Assembly (NCBI GenBank): GCA_016716125.1
Contig: JADJWZ010000011.1
Location: 130,914-194,913 of the forward strand
DNA: 64,000 bases
Origin: Ignavibacteria bacterium
GTDB lineage: Bacteria > Bacteroidota > Ignavibacteria > Tepidaquicellales > Tepidaquicellaceae
Reading direction: 5' to 3'
Below are positions 52,077 through 61,530 of the stretch, piece after piece (position 1 is the stretch's first letter; each line of letters starts with the position of its first letter). The notes below the pieces were generated by a model. That model did no database searches. It saw nothing but the letters and a program-made list of their open reading frames with translations, and was not told where the DNA came from. The position numbers and the translations under genes are program-made.

Positions 52077-53146
52077 CAGATCTGCGGTTTTCTTTCGTTG
52101 AAAGAGTTACTTGTTAATTTTACAAATGAAGCTTTGCTTTGATACTCTTTAATATTTCTGGAATTCAGATAGCTCATGGATGACTGCAGACCTTCTTTAT
52201 ATTCGGTAATAATTTTAGCAACAGCTCCCTTATAAGGCACTAAAGATTCTTCACCTTCAATATAATTTTTCTTATCCTGCTTAACGGCAAAAGAAGCGCT
52301 TCCGCAATATTTTTTCCACCGCTGAGCATTATATTTCAATACATCTCCCGGAGATTCTTCCGTTCCGGCGAGCACTCTGCCGAACATAACGGCATCGCAG
52401 CCGAGAGCTACTGCTTTACACATAGCGCCGGGTGTGGAAATTCCGCCGTCTGCAATTATCTTTACATCGCTCTCAAGATCATTTTTCGCTTCGAGAGATC
52501 TTAGAATTGCATCCACCTGACCAATACCAATTCCGGATTTTACGGAAGTGGAACACATTGCTCCGTTTCCGATACCGACTCTAATAGCATCGACTCCGAT
52601 CTTGATCAGAAATTCCGTAGTTTCATAACTCGCTACATTTCCTGCAATTATTTTGATCTCATATTCTTTGACAATATTCCCGGCAGCTGAAATAAATTCC
52701 TCAATCATTTTCGAACCGCCGTTTGCAATATCTATACATACAATCTTAACTCCATAATCAGCGAGTTTTTTAAGTCTTTCCAGATCAGATTTTTTATTTA
52801 TTCCAATAGCCGGACATTTAAAAGGAGAATGCGCCATATTATTATCCGAAAATTCCCTGATCTGTTCGTCAATAGAATTAAACCTGTGAACAATACCGAG
52901 GCAGCCGAGTTCGGACAAAGCTTTAGCCATTCTTCCGCCGACTACAGTATTCATTGGTGAGCCGATAATTGGAAGTGAAAGGTTCAGTCCGAGAAAATCA
53001 ACGGATGTATTACATTCCGCTCTGTGTTCAATTTCAGAGATCTGATCAGGAAGAAGAGAAATGTCATCATAAGTAAATGAATATGATTCAGATATTTTAC
53101 TCATGAAAGTTTTCTTTCCGTTTTCTGATATTTTAATATTTTCCAT
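52076..53146 (-). CDS. guaC: IMP dehydrogenase/GMP reductase family enzyme, probably GMP reductase
   Basis: A 356-aa TIM-barrel enzyme without CBS domains, which is shorter than IMP dehydrogenase (about 490 aa) and close to GMP reductase. The catalytic loop is 'GIGNGAMCSTSVKSGIGIGQ', with Cys in the expected place but Asn-Ala-Met-Cys-Ser instead of the common P-G-S-V/I-C-T-T. 'IIADGGISTPGAMCKAVALGCDAVMFG' and 'VPYKGAV' are normal. The C-terminus ends 'ASFVKLTSNSFNERKPQI', as in GMP reductases. A second ATG (53104) matches the start of homologues as well. A CBS-less IMP dehydrogenase is the alternative. Confidence 0.72.
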   Translation of the reverse strand: MENIKISENGKKTFMSKISESYSFTYDDISLLPDQISEIEHRAECNTSVDFLGLNLSLPIIGSPMNTVVGGRMAKALSELGCLGIVHRFNSIDEQIREFSDNNMAHSPFKCPAIGINKKSDLERLKKLADYGVKIVCIDIANGGSKMIEEFISAAGNIVKEYEIKIIAGNVASYETTEFLIKIGVDAIRVGIGNGAMCSTSVKSGIGIGQVDAILRSLEAKNDLESDVKIIADGGISTPGAMCKAVALGCDAVMFGRVLAGTEESPGDVLKYNAQRWKKYCGSASFAVKQDKKNYIEGEESLVPYKGAVAKIITEYKEGLQSSMSYLNSRNIKEYQSKASFVKLTSNSFNERKPQI

Positions 53147-53194
53147 AAAGAATTATCCGGTTAATTTAAGATACATTAATTTCACATTAAAAAA

Positions 53195-54409
53195 TTACGC
53201 AAGAGCTTCAGTAACTTTCTGCGCAGCTTCTTCAAGAGTAATAGCTGATATCAGATTAAGTCCTGAGTTGTCAAGTATTTCTTTTGCTTCTTCTGCATTA
53301 GTTCCCTGAAGTCTGACCACTACAGGCACTGTGATATTTATATTTTTAGCGGCCTGTATCACACCATTTGCCACTCTGTCACATCTGACAATTCCGCCAA
53401 AAATATTAAGAAGAATTGCTTTAACATTTGAGTCGGACAGAATGATCCGGAATCCGTTTTCAACTGTATCAGGAGTTGCTGTTCCGCCGACATCAAGGAA
53501 GTTAGCAGGGGATCCACCGGCTAATTTTATAAGATCCATAGTACCCATAGCAAGACCGGCGCCGTTTACCATGCAGCCGACATTTCCGTCAAGCTTAATG
53601 TAATTTAAATTATGAACCTTCGCTTCAGTTTCAAGCGGGTCTTCTTCATTTGTGTCTGCGAGTTCACTATATTCTTCATGTCTGAAATCAGCATTACCGT
53701 CAAGAGTAACTTTAGCATCAAGAGCAATCACTTTATCATCATTGGAAATTACCATTGGATTCACTTCAAGTAAAGAAGCGTCAAGCTTAATATATGCATC
53801 ATAAAGTTTAGTTATAAATTTCAGAAAATCTTTAAAAACATTTCCTTCAAGACCGAGACCGAAAGCAAGCTCGCGCGCCTGATATGACAAAAGACCGACT
53901 GAAGGATCGACCCAGACTTTTATGATTTTTTCAGGTGTGTTCTCAGCGACAGTTTCAATATCGACTCCGCCTTCAGTGGAAGCCATGATAACATTTCTCG
54001 AAACCGATCTGTCCAGTAAAATCCCGATATAGAATTCTTTTTTAATATCAATACCTTCGGCTATGAAAATTGTGCTGATTTCTTTACCTTCGCTTCCGGT
54101 CTGATGTGTTACAAGAATATTTCCGAGCAGCTTACCGGCATAATCTTTTGCTTTGACCAGATCACTTCCCATATATTTTACACCGCCTTCTACGACAATT
54201 TCATCCGGTTTATCTTTTTTATAGATCACGCCTTTGCCTCTTCCTCCTGCATGGATCTGGGATTTAACGACATATTTTGTAATACCTTTTGATTTAAGAT
54301 ATTCTACAGCTTCATCGAAATACATCATATTATTTAACGCTACACCATCCTGAACGCTGATGCCCAGATCTTTCAATAATGTTTTTGCCTGATACTCGTG
54401 TAAGTTCAT
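53195..54409 (-). CDS. sucC: Succinyl-CoA synthetase, ADP-forming, beta subunit
   Basis: A 404-aa ATP-grasp enzyme starting 'NLHEYQAKTLLKDLGI'. 'KSQIHAGGRGKGVIYKK' (about 48-64) is the grasp segment; 'DASLLEVNPMVI' and 'ALDAKVTLDGNADFRHEEY' give the metal and nucleotide contacts; the CoA-ligase C-terminal domain contains 'NGAGLAMGTMDLIKLAGG', 'FLDVGGTA' and 'LLNIFGGIVRCD'. It works with SucD in the TCA cycle. sucD is not adjacent, which is unusual compared with most bacteria. Confidence 0.94.
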   Translation of the reverse strand: MNLHEYQAKTLLKDLGISVQDGVALNNMMYFDEAVEYLKSKGITKYVVKSQIHAGGRGKGVIYKKDKPDEIVVEGGVKYMGSDLVKAKDYAGKLLGNILVTHQTGSEGKEISTIFIAEGIDIKKEFYIGILLDRSVSRNVIMASTEGGVDIETVAENTPEKIIKVWVDPSVGLLSYQARELAFGLGLEGNVFKDFLKFITKLYDAYIKLDASLLEVNPMVISNDDKVIALDAKVTLDGNADFRHEEYSELADTNEEDPLETEAKVHNLNYIKLDGNVGCMVNGAGLAMGTMDLIKLAGGSPANFLDVGGTATPDTVENGFRIILSDSNVKAILLNIFGGIVRCDRVANGVIQAAKNINITVPVVVRLQGTNAEEAKEILDNSGLNLISAITLEEAAQKVTEALA

Positions 54410-54436
54410 GAATTTATTTTATGATTTATTTAAAAA

Positions 54437-54721
54437 TTATTTTAAAAGTTCTTTTTGTTTTTCAATCATTTTTTTTATTTCTTTGCTGGTGGAGTCAAGT
54501 TTGTATTTAACGGAATCCAGAGACTGAAAAGATTTACTATCCATAGTATCAAGAATTTCCCTGGACTTATTAAGAGCCGAATCAATTTTGTTTAAACTTT
54601 CATTAATCGACTTGTCAACCTTTTCATTAACTTTTTGTTCAATCTTATCCTGAATATTTCCGCAGCCTGAATGCAGAAAAAACAAACTGCTAAATAGTGA
54701 AATAAAAAAAAGTTTTTGCAT
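54437..54721 (-). CDS. Small coiled-coil lipoprotein
   Basis: A 94-aa protein with a lipoprotein signal (lipobox 'LHSGC', Cys20). The mature part (about 25-94) is a long amphipathic helix rich in Lys, Asp and Ser with heptad-like spacing ('DKIEQKVNEKVDKSINESLNKID', 'KEIKKMIEKQKELLK'). No family recognised; by shape it recalls Lpp-like or apolipoprotein-like spacers. It lies between the aldehyde dehydrogenase and sucC genes. Confidence 0.62.
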   Translation of the reverse strand: MQKLFFISLFSSLFFLHSGCGNIQDKIEQKVNEKVDKSINESLNKIDSALNKSREILDTMDSKSFQSLDSVKYKLDSTSKEIKKMIEKQKELLK

Positions 54722-54739
54722 AATATGGTTTTTATTATT

Positions 54740-56296
54740 TTATTTAACTTTCTGAGAAATTGATTTTGCCTGTAAAAATAAACCAAGATAGTCACGGCCT
54801 CCGGCTTTTGAATCAGTACCGCTCATATTAAAACCGCCGAAAGGGTGAACTCCTACTAAAGCTCCTGTACATTTTCTGTTAAGGTAAAGATTACCGACAA
54901 AGAATTCTCTTTCAGCTTTTTCAAGTTTCTTTTTATTTTTAGTATAGACAGCGCCGGTCAGACCATATATGGTATTATTTGCAATCTCCATTGCATCGTC
55001 AAAATTTTTGGATTTAATTACGGCAAGCACAGGACCAAAAATTTCTTCCTGCGAAATAGTTGCATCTCTTTCCACATCTTTGATAATAGCTGGCTGAATA
55101 TAATATCCTTCAGGACTCATTTCTTCACCGCCGTGAATTAATTTACCGCCTTCGTCTATTCCTTTTTTAATATACTCAGTAATACTGTTCATGGATTTTT
55201 CATTTATAACAGGACCCATATTTGGATTTTCGCGAGCATCGTTTACCGTTAGTTTTTTCGTTTCCTGAACAAGGGCTTCACAGAATTTATCATAAATTTT
55301 TTCATCAACAATTACTCTTGAGCATGCAGAACACTTTTGTCCCTGAAAACCGAAAGCCGCCTGAACGACACCTCTTACGGCATCATAAAAATCCGGAACT
55401 TCAGAATCTACAATAATAGAATCCTTACCGCCCATTTCTGCGATCACTCTTTTGATCCAGATCTGAGATGATTGTTTCTTAGCGGCAAGTTCATTTATCC
55501 TGAGACCAACTTCCATTGATCCGGTAAAAGAAACATATCTTGTAAGCGGATGAGTAACGATAAGATCACCGATAGCGGAGCCGTCACCTGTAAGAAAAGT
55601 AAGAACACCTTTCGGCAAACCGACATCTTCCATAAGTTCAACAAACATCTGCGCAATAGCTGGGGAATCGCTTGAAGGTTTCAGCACGACAGTATTTCCG
55701 GCAATAATGGAAGCGGAAGTCATTCCTACAAGAATAGCCAGAGGAAAATTCCACGGCGGAATTACAACGCCGACGCCGAGCGGGATATACTCCAGTATGT
55801 TTTTCTCTCCCGGAATTTTCACAACTGGCTGACCTTCATCATATCTGAGCATTTCTCTTGCATAAAATTCCATGAAGTCAATTGCCTCAGCTGTATCACC
55901 GTCTGCTTCAGCCCAGTTTTTTCCTACTTCATATACCATCATTGCAGAGAAATCATGTTTTCTTTTTCTCATAAGTCTGGCAGCTTCTACAAAATATTTT
56001 ACTCTTTTCTTAACTGGAGTATTCTTCCATTCCTGAAAAGTATTATTTGCAATATCAATTGCGTTAATTGCCATTTCAGCAGTTGCTTTCTGAAACACAC
56101 CAAGTTTCTGATCTCTTTTGGACGGATTGTAAGATATAAGTTTTTTTTCAGTAGTAAAATTTTCACCGCCAATGACAAGCGGATATTCCTTTGAAAATCT
56201 TTCAGTTACTTTTTTTAAAGATTTTTCAAAATCCTTTACATTCTTTTTCTTGGAAAAATCAGTAAAGGGCTCGTTTTTAAATTTTGATAATTTCAT
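54740..56296 (-). CDS. 1-pyrroline-5-carboxylate dehydrogenase family aldehyde dehydrogenase
   Basis: A 518-aa NAD-dependent aldehyde dehydrogenase. The catalytic Cys sits in 'FGFQGQKCSACSRVIV' (about 284-299) and the general-base Glu in 'VIAEMGGKDSIIVDS' (about 255-269). Cofactor contacts 'VIPPWNFPLAI' and 'VSFTGSMEVG' and the closing 'VGVHPFGGFNMSGTDSKAGGRDYL' are those of the L-glutamate-gamma-semialdehyde dehydrogenase (RocA/PruA) group. It oxidises glutamate semialdehyde from proline or arginine breakdown to glutamate. No proline dehydrogenase is beside it. Confidence 0.88.
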   Translation of the reverse strand: MKLSKFKNEPFTDFSKKKNVKDFEKSLKKVTERFSKEYPLVIGGENFTTEKKLISYNPSKRDQKLGVFQKATAEMAINAIDIANNTFQEWKNTPVKKRVKYFVEAARLMRKRKHDFSAMMVYEVGKNWAEADGDTAEAIDFMEFYAREMLRYDEGQPVVKIPGEKNILEYIPLGVGVVIPPWNFPLAILVGMTSASIIAGNTVVLKPSSDSPAIAQMFVELMEDVGLPKGVLTFLTGDGSAIGDLIVTHPLTRYVSFTGSMEVGLRINELAAKKQSSQIWIKRVIAEMGGKDSIIVDSEVPDFYDAVRGVVQAAFGFQGQKCSACSRVIVDEKIYDKFCEALVQETKKLTVNDARENPNMGPVINEKSMNSITEYIKKGIDEGGKLIHGGEEMSPEGYYIQPAIIKDVERDATISQEEIFGPVLAVIKSKNFDDAMEIANNTIYGLTGAVYTKNKKKLEKAEREFFVGNLYLNRKCTGALVGVHPFGGFNMSGTDSKAGGRDYLGLFLQAKSISQKVK

Positions 56297-56317
56297 ATAT
56301 GATTTTTTGATTTAATA

Positions 56318-57475
56318 TTATTTTGATAAAGCTTCGATTACTTTATTATGAACTTCCGGTCTGATCTCTCTGATGCCGTTATTATCTCTTGAAGGATAGA
56401 CTCTGTTTGTAAGAAAGATAATAATAATTTTTCTGTCCTTATCACACCAGACACTCGTTCCTGTATAACCGGTATGTCCGAAAGAGTTTTCAGAGATCAG
56501 TTCACCGCAGGGAATTCTGTACTTCGATCCGGAACCGTCCGGTTTTGTATCCCAGCCGAGAGCTCTTGTATTCTCATACTGCAGATCTGTAAATTTTCCG
56601 GTGAAAAGTTTTACTATCTCTTCGTTAAACATTTTCTTGACTTTTGAATCACTTGAATAATAAGTCCCTTCATTAAGCATCATCTTCATAAACATATAAA
56701 GATCTTCAGAATTCGAAAAAAGACCTGCATTGCCGGAAACTCCGCCCATCACTGCTGCAGCTTCATCATGAACTTCTCCCTGCAGCTGACGGTATCTCCA
56801 GTAAGAATCTTTTTCAGTAGGAAGGATATTTTGTCTGATGCTTTCATCCGGACTGAATAAAGTATTTTTCATTCCGAGATTATCGAATATATTTTGTCTG
56901 CAGTATTCATCAAGGTATGAGCCGGAAACTTTTTCAGCAATAACTCCAAGTAAAATTGCATTCAAATCACTATAGACGAATTTCGAATTAGTTGCATAAC
57001 TCATATTTGAATTATAGATCTCATTCAGGATATCACTTTTTGAATTAGAGGTTTTATAGAACGGTATCCAGGCTTTTAATCCGGAGTTATGCAGCAGGAG
57101 ATTAAGTATTGTTATATTATCTCTGCCGCCACCTGAAAACTCAGGTATATATTCAATTACATAATCATTAAGATCGATTTTTCTTTCTTCATAAAGCTTC
57201 ATAACAGCAGTTGTAGTTGCTACAACTTTGGTAACTGAAGCAATATCAAAGAGACTATTATCAGTTACTTTCTGAGAAGAATTGTCATAAGTAAAATTGC
57301 CATAGGACTTTTGATATAAAATATCCTTGTCGTTACCAACTAATATCTGAGCGCCGGGAAAAGCATAACCGGAAATTCCCGATAAAATCACATCATCAAC
57401 TTCAGAAAAGTCCTGCGCAACAGAAAAACAAATTGCAGAAAACAGGAATATAACCGATAATAAATATTTGAACAT
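56318..57475 (-). CDS. Secreted serine hydrolase, class C beta-lactamase / penicillin-binding-like family
   Basis: A 385-aa protein with a signal peptide (cleavage after 'FSVAQ', about residue 21). Family motifs: S-x-x-K as 'ASVTKV' (Ser80, Lys83), Y-x-N-like 'YSDLNAILLG' near 168, and 'GHTGYTGTSVWCD' near 332 in the place of the third motif. The order and the 'LLLHNSGL' segment fit the beta-lactamase-related esterase/peptidase group (PF00144), not necessarily an antibiotic-degrading enzyme. The third motif 'H-T-G' is common in these relatives. It would act in the periplasm. It begins the long minus-strand series that ends at 45113. Confidence 0.85.
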   Translation of the reverse strand: MFKYLLSVIFLFSAICFSVAQDFSEVDDVILSGISGYAFPGAQILVGNDKDILYQKSYGNFTYDNSSQKVTDNSLFDIASVTKVVATTTAVMKLYEERKIDLNDYVIEYIPEFSGGGRDNITILNLLLHNSGLKAWIPFYKTSNSKSDILNEIYNSNMSYATNSKFVYSDLNAILLGVIAEKVSGSYLDEYCRQNIFDNLGMKNTLFSPDESIRQNILPTEKDSYWRYRQLQGEVHDEAAAVMGGVSGNAGLFSNSEDLYMFMKMMLNEGTYYSSDSKVKKMFNEEIVKLFTGKFTDLQYENTRALGWDTKPDGSGSKYRIPCGELISENSFGHTGYTGTSVWCDKDRKIIIIFLTNRVYPSRDNNGIREIRPEVHNKVIEALSK

Positions 57476-57608
57476 AGGTGTAAAATATACTCAAATTAGA
57501 ATGGTTGTTCAATTTACTTTATTGGGATATTGGATAAATTAATTCAGGGAAAAAGATCCGGGATGGAATAATTAAAAATGATGTATTGAAAAAAAGTCGG
57601 TATATGGG

Positions 57609-57660
57609 GCAATAAACCACTGAAGTGGTTTATTGCTGCTTCGCGGAATACAATTCCGCG
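57609..57660. repeat. Double REP-like hairpin
   Basis: Two adjacent strong hairpins: GCAATAAACCACT (57609-57621) with AGTGGTTTATTGC (57624-57636), 13 bp with a 2-nt loop, and CGCGGAAT (57642-57649) with ATTCCGCG (57653-57660), 8 bp with a 3-nt loop, followed by 'CTAC'. The layout is that of dispersed REP/REPIN elements. It lies in the gap between the serine hydrolase and the 226-aa lipoprotein gene. Confidence 0.75.
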
Positions 57661-57696
57661 CTACAAACTGTAGGGATTAACACATACTTCATGCAT

Positions 57697-57716
57697 AACG
57701 GTTTTATCCGTTTTTT
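57697..57716 (+). other. Short hairpin with T-run, function unclear
   Basis: AACGG (57697-57701) pairs with CCGTT (57708-57712), followed by T to 57716 on the plus strand. It has the form of a small intrinsic terminator, but no plus-strand gene ends nearby, so it may belong to the repeat element. Confidence 0.35.
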
Positions 57717-57739
57717 GCTTTATGACGCCAAAACCAGAA

Positions 57740-58420
57740 TCAGCTTCCAAATCTCAATCTGTGTCTCCTGAACCTTAATCCGGAATACATTAAACCCAGC
57801 AATAGTATTCCCGGCAGCTCAATCCCAAATAATCCGCAAACTCCGGTCTCGTTTTTTATCTCCGCTGTCATGTTAATATCTTCCTTCAATTGTGATAATG
57901 ATTTTTCCCAGGATACTGAATTCCCGTCTATAACTCCGTTTGAAACTATTACCTCATCCGGAAAAGTAAATCTGTAAATTAATTTATATTCACCCGATGC
58001 CAGTTTGTCTGCGCTAACAGTGTCCTTCACAAGAGTATAACTGAAAATATATTTATCGTCACCCTTTTTCCATTCTGTCCTTGAATTTGAAAATCCCTTT
58101 GCTTCAGGAAGTTTGTTGAAATCCTTAAAACTGATTTTTAGTCTCACGTGAGTAGTTGAATCAGCTTCAGTCACTTCGGTTTTAAGTTCAGTTACATCGC
58201 TGTTTAATGATGTATAGTTTTTTCTGATCTGCTCTTCGGAAAAACTAAAGCCGCCGATTTCATCTCCCATTGATAAATTTGATGATCTTGTCGAATAATG
58301 AAGGAATATCGTTCCGGATCCGTCTTCATTGATCACAGTCTGCTGATCAATGTTTATGCATGACTGAAATATTATAGAAGCAAAAAGTAATAAAAGGTAT
58401 TTCAAATTTGACTTATTCAT
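57740..58420 (-). CDS. Lipoprotein with C-terminal membrane helix, hypothetical
   Basis: A 226-aa protein with a lipobox ('IIFQSC', Cys21), then 'QTVINEDGSGTIFLHYSTR', which recalls DUF3153/LppM-type domains ('...x-x-V-x-x-D-G-S-G-x-x-x-x-x-Y'). The region about 25-195 is beta-rich and soluble. Close to the end is one hydrophobic helix ('LFGIELPGILLLGLMY', about 197-213) and a basic tail 'RFRRHRLRF', typical of a sorting-type anchor. This unusual combination of lipid anchor and C-terminal helix may be the LppM-like topology. Function unknown. It begins 18 bp after the stop of the large repeat protein. Confidence 0.62.
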   Translation of the reverse strand: MNKSNLKYLLLLFASIIFQSCINIDQQTVINEDGSGTIFLHYSTRSSNLSMGDEIGGFSFSEEQIRKNYTSLNSDVTELKTEVTEADSTTHVRLKISFKDFNKLPEAKGFSNSRTEWKKGDDKYIFSYTLVKDTVSADKLASGEYKLIYRFTFPDEVIVSNGVIDGNSVSWEKSLSQLKEDINMTAEIKNETGVCGLFGIELPGILLLGLMYSGLRFRRHRLRFGS

Positions 58421-58438
58421 ATTATTTAAATTATTTTT

Positions 58439-61291
58439 TTATTTTACTTTAACCGGAAAATTCTTCTGAAATCCTTCTGCAATTTCTCCCATTCGTAATT
58501 TAAATCCTTCATTATCTGATTCGGCTATTTTTTTGTTAAGGATCTCAATCAGATAGATCTGAATTCCGTCATCATAGAATATTCCCAGACCAGATGAATA
58601 ATTAATGAATGCTTCGAATTTATCATCAGGCATATTCCTGACTGAAGTTAAGAGTGAATGAAATCCTGCCCTGTCCTGAGAAAACTCATCCGCAGTCTGA
58701 TTAGTCACAGATTCATAATATTCATTACCATAGGAACTAAGCTCTTCCGCCGCTAAAAATCTTGCGCCGAAATAATTACTGTTTAAGAGCTTCATCAATA
58801 CAGGAATATTTGACACAGCTTTATAATTCTTAAATGCAAATGCCAGATCTTTTTGAAATATTTTACTTCCGGTGTTTTCGGATACAAGTTCTGAAAGTCT
58901 TTGTAAAACTTTTTCTTTGAATATAGTGTCAGTTGTGTCGGTCTTAATTTTTCCAAGCGCATTTACTGAGACAGTTCTGATCCTGATGTTATCACTGTAA
59001 GTAAGATTGAGTAATTCTTCTTTTCCTGCCGGATTTCCGGTTTCTCCGAAGAGGTAACAAATATAAGCGACTTCATTTTCATTGAAAATGGATGAAGGCT
59101 GCATGGATATATTATAAAGCTTTAGTTTTTGACTGAATAAGTTTCCCATTGAATATCCGATTTTAAATGCAAGATTTCTTAATACTAATCCCGACCGGTG
59201 ATCATCAGTTTCAAGATATTTTAAAATGTATTCACTTGTGTTTATACTGTCTTCAACAAGTTTCCTGAATCCATATTCCTGCCAGAGTGAAAATCTCGGC
59301 TCTATGGTTTTTGCCATTATAAAATATTCTTCTTCAGAATATTTTTTCACTGAATCCAAAGGCACTTTGTAATTCGAACCGCTCGGAGTAAAACTCTGAT
59401 CAGTCTGATAAAAATCAAACATCACTCCCCAGTGAGATGAATTTATGATAATACTGTCTGTCCGTTCCGAATAAAAATCTTCACCTGATCCGTCTATGAA
59501 AATACCGAGACTTCCGAATTCCCTGCGTGAATTTCCATAACCTCTTGTGTTGCCGGATTCTTTACTTAAGTAACCGTCTCTTCCTTTTACGTCAATGAAT
59601 ATTCCGATCCCGTTTGCATTTCCCGCTCCCTGAGAGAGTGAGTAGGCGGAATAATTATCATTTCCGTTTTCGTCATACATTAATCCGAATCCAAAATCAT
59701 GTCCGCATCCCTGCGACACTCCGTTTGAAGAATAAAAATCCCAGCCGGATTTATCATAAAGAATTCCAACGGCAAGATGAATCCCCGAACCCTGCGCATA
59801 TTGATAGGAATTATATTTATCATTCCCTGAATTATCAGAAATTATTCCCAGTCCATACCAGTAAGCTCCTCCCTGTCCGAAAATATCCGTATTATAAATG
59901 TCATTGCCTTCTCCTTCTATTATCATTCCGATCCCGCCGGCATAATAAGGACGCAGTCCGAGTCCGTAACCCTGGCTCATCGAAACATAATGATCTTCAT
60001 ATCTTCCGATATCCAGTGAACGCGCATCGATCAGGTAAGAGTCATTTCCTTTTCTGTCGGATATCACTCCAATTCCTCTGGTCATTCCAAATCCCTGTGA
60101 ATATGAATTAGCAATATACACATCATTTCCTTCTGTATCTGAAAGTATCCCGTAACCGAATGCTGCCGCGCCTGTTGAAAATTTATCCGCCTGATAAATA
60201 TCATTACCTTTCAGATCCCAGAGAATCCCTGTGCCGAATAGCGCTGAGCCGAGTGAAGTATTCTTTCCGCGGTAAGTGTCATCACCGTCTGCATCAAATA
60301 TAAATCCTGATGAAAAAGACGAACCGGCAAGTGTGAAATTTTCTTCTGATGAATAAAGGTCATTGCCGGATATATCAATAATGCAGCTGAAGTTGTTAGT
60401 GAACAAATTTTTACTGCCGGATTTTATCACATTATAAACATCATCTCCGCCGGTATCAATTATAAAATCAAAATGGCTGTTGTAAATATTCCTGCCTTTT
60501 CCACCAACAGCTATCCTTATATTATTTTCATTATAGTAAAATATAAATTCACCTGATACATTTTCATCATTTATAAATTCCGTATCTGCATTTTTAAGAA
60601 TTATTCCGTTTGTCAATATCATTTCAAAAATAGATGCGCAGAAATTCATATCTAGGATGCCTTCACTTATAATATCTTCTGAATATTTCGATGAGAGTAT
60701 ATCCAGTGTAGTTTTTGAAACAGCGATAGATGAATCTCTGGATGCGTTGAATTTAAATATATCAGAATTATTTTCCTCATCTGATTTATCTGATGATGAA
60801 GATTCGCTTTCTGAAATAATGGAGAATAAATTTTTTGAGATGAAATCGCGCTCTGATTGAGAAAATTTCTTAGCAGTATTTTTACTCTGATTAAATTTCT
60901 CTAAACAAAATTTAATCAGTTCGTTGTATAGGTCATCAGGCTTTTTAATATTCAGATCTAATTCCTGAATTTTCTCAGTCTTAAAACCCGTGTCTTTGAT
61001 TTTCACAAGTTCATAGAAAAGTTCACGCAGATCAAGACTGCTCAGATCACCGGCTGTACCTGCAAATTCTAAAGATGTTAAAGGCTCGGTCATAAGTTCG
61101 CGTACAAGCGGAAGAAGCAATTTAGAATTGTTCGTCGGCGTCTTGTCTTTGTCAAAGTTAACGGGAATTGTTATGTCCTCTTTCTCCAGCCCTCTGTAAG
61201 ATAATGTAAGATCTAAAATAGAATTTATATTTTCCTGTGAGTAAGAAATATTAATTGCAAATATAAAAATTATAGAAAGAAATATTTTCAT
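58439..61291 (-). CDS. Large secreted protein with 27-residue 'D-x-x-G-N-D-x-Y' solenoid repeats and C-terminal HEAT-like region
   Basis: A 950-aa protein with a signal peptide (cleavage after about residue 18, 'ISYSQ'). Residues 20-260 are helical and acidic. From about 265 to 615 there are at least eleven repeats of 'G-[I/L/V]-[L/I/M]-x-D-x-x-G-N-D-x-Y-x-x-x-x-x-S-Q-G-x-G-x-x-x-G-[I/L/F]'. Conserved Tyr lie at about 286, 313, 340, 366, 392, 419, 466, 493, 520, 547, 574 and 607, so the period is 26-27 with one 20-residue insertion. The GND-x-Y core resembles RTX calcium-binding repeats, but the period is three times longer; a beta-solenoid that binds calcium is plausible. From about 650 to 950 helical repeats of HEAT type follow ('NIRIRTVSVNALGKIKTD'). 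No sorting domain is seen. Function unknown. Confidence 0.72.
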   Translation of the reverse strand: MKIFLSIIFIFAINISYSQENINSILDLTLSYRGLEKEDITIPVNFDKDKTPTNNSKLLLPLVRELMTEPLTSLEFAGTAGDLSSLDLRELFYELVKIKDTGFKTEKIQELDLNIKKPDDLYNELIKFCLEKFNQSKNTAKKFSQSERDFISKNLFSIISESESSSSDKSDEENNSDIFKFNASRDSSIAVSKTTLDILSSKYSEDIISEGILDMNFCASIFEMILTNGIILKNADTEFINDENVSGEFIFYYNENNIRIAVGGKGRNIYNSHFDFIIDTGGDDVYNVIKSGSKNLFTNNFSCIIDISGNDLYSSEENFTLAGSSFSSGFIFDADGDDTYRGKNTSLGSALFGTGILWDLKGNDIYQADKFSTGAAAFGYGILSDTEGNDVYIANSYSQGFGMTRGIGVISDRKGNDSYLIDARSLDIGRYEDHYVSMSQGYGLGLRPYYAGGIGMIIEGEGNDIYNTDIFGQGGAYWYGLGIISDNSGNDKYNSYQYAQGSGIHLAVGILYDKSGWDFYSSNGVSQGCGHDFGFGLMYDENGNDNYSAYSLSQGAGNANGIGIFIDVKGRDGYLSKESGNTRGYGNSRREFGSLGIFIDGSGEDFYSERTDSIIINSSHWGVMFDFYQTDQSFTPSGSNYKVPLDSVKKYSEEEYFIMAKTIEPRFSLWQEYGFRKLVEDSINTSEYILKYLETDDHRSGLVLRNLAFKIGYSMGNLFSQKLKLYNISMQPSSIFNENEVAYICYLFGETGNPAGKEELLNLTYSDNIRIRTVSVNALGKIKTDTTDTIFKEKVLQRLSELVSENTGSKIFQKDLAFAFKNYKAVSNIPVLMKLLNSNYFGARFLAAEELSSYGNEYYESVTNQTADEFSQDRAGFHSLLTSVRNMPDDKFEAFINYSSGLGIFYDDGIQIYLIEILNKKIAESDNEGFKLRMGEIAEGFQKNFPVKVK

Positions 61292-61530
61292 TTATAGAGT
61301 TTTGCGCCTGTGAAATATTATGATAGTTATATTCAGTAATAATTTAAAGTTTAAATTAAATTACTCATAATTGTTTGTTGAATATTCTAAGCAAGTATAT
61401 TTTGAAAAAATTAAATTTTGTCAGGATAAAACGGCTTAAACGTTTATAAAATAAAATATTTTATCAATTAATTTAAATACTTATATTATTGCAATAAATT
61501 AACTCTGTTTAGAAAAAATTAATCATTAAA
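61292..61530. promoter_or_regulatory. Divergent intergenic region; possible promoter at 61374-61404
   Basis: The gap lies between two divergently read genes. On the plus strand TTTG (61374-61377) and TATATTTTG (61396-61404) are separated by 18 bp, close to the Bacteroidetes promoter pattern with one extra T. It would start transcription about 120 bp before the ATG at 61531. No other structure is visible. Confidence 0.3.

Noticed and set aside
57697..57716. Hairpin with T-run as the terminator of the serine hydrolase or of the lipoprotein gene.
   Set aside because: The T-run is on the plus strand, whereas both neighbouring genes are read from the minus strand.
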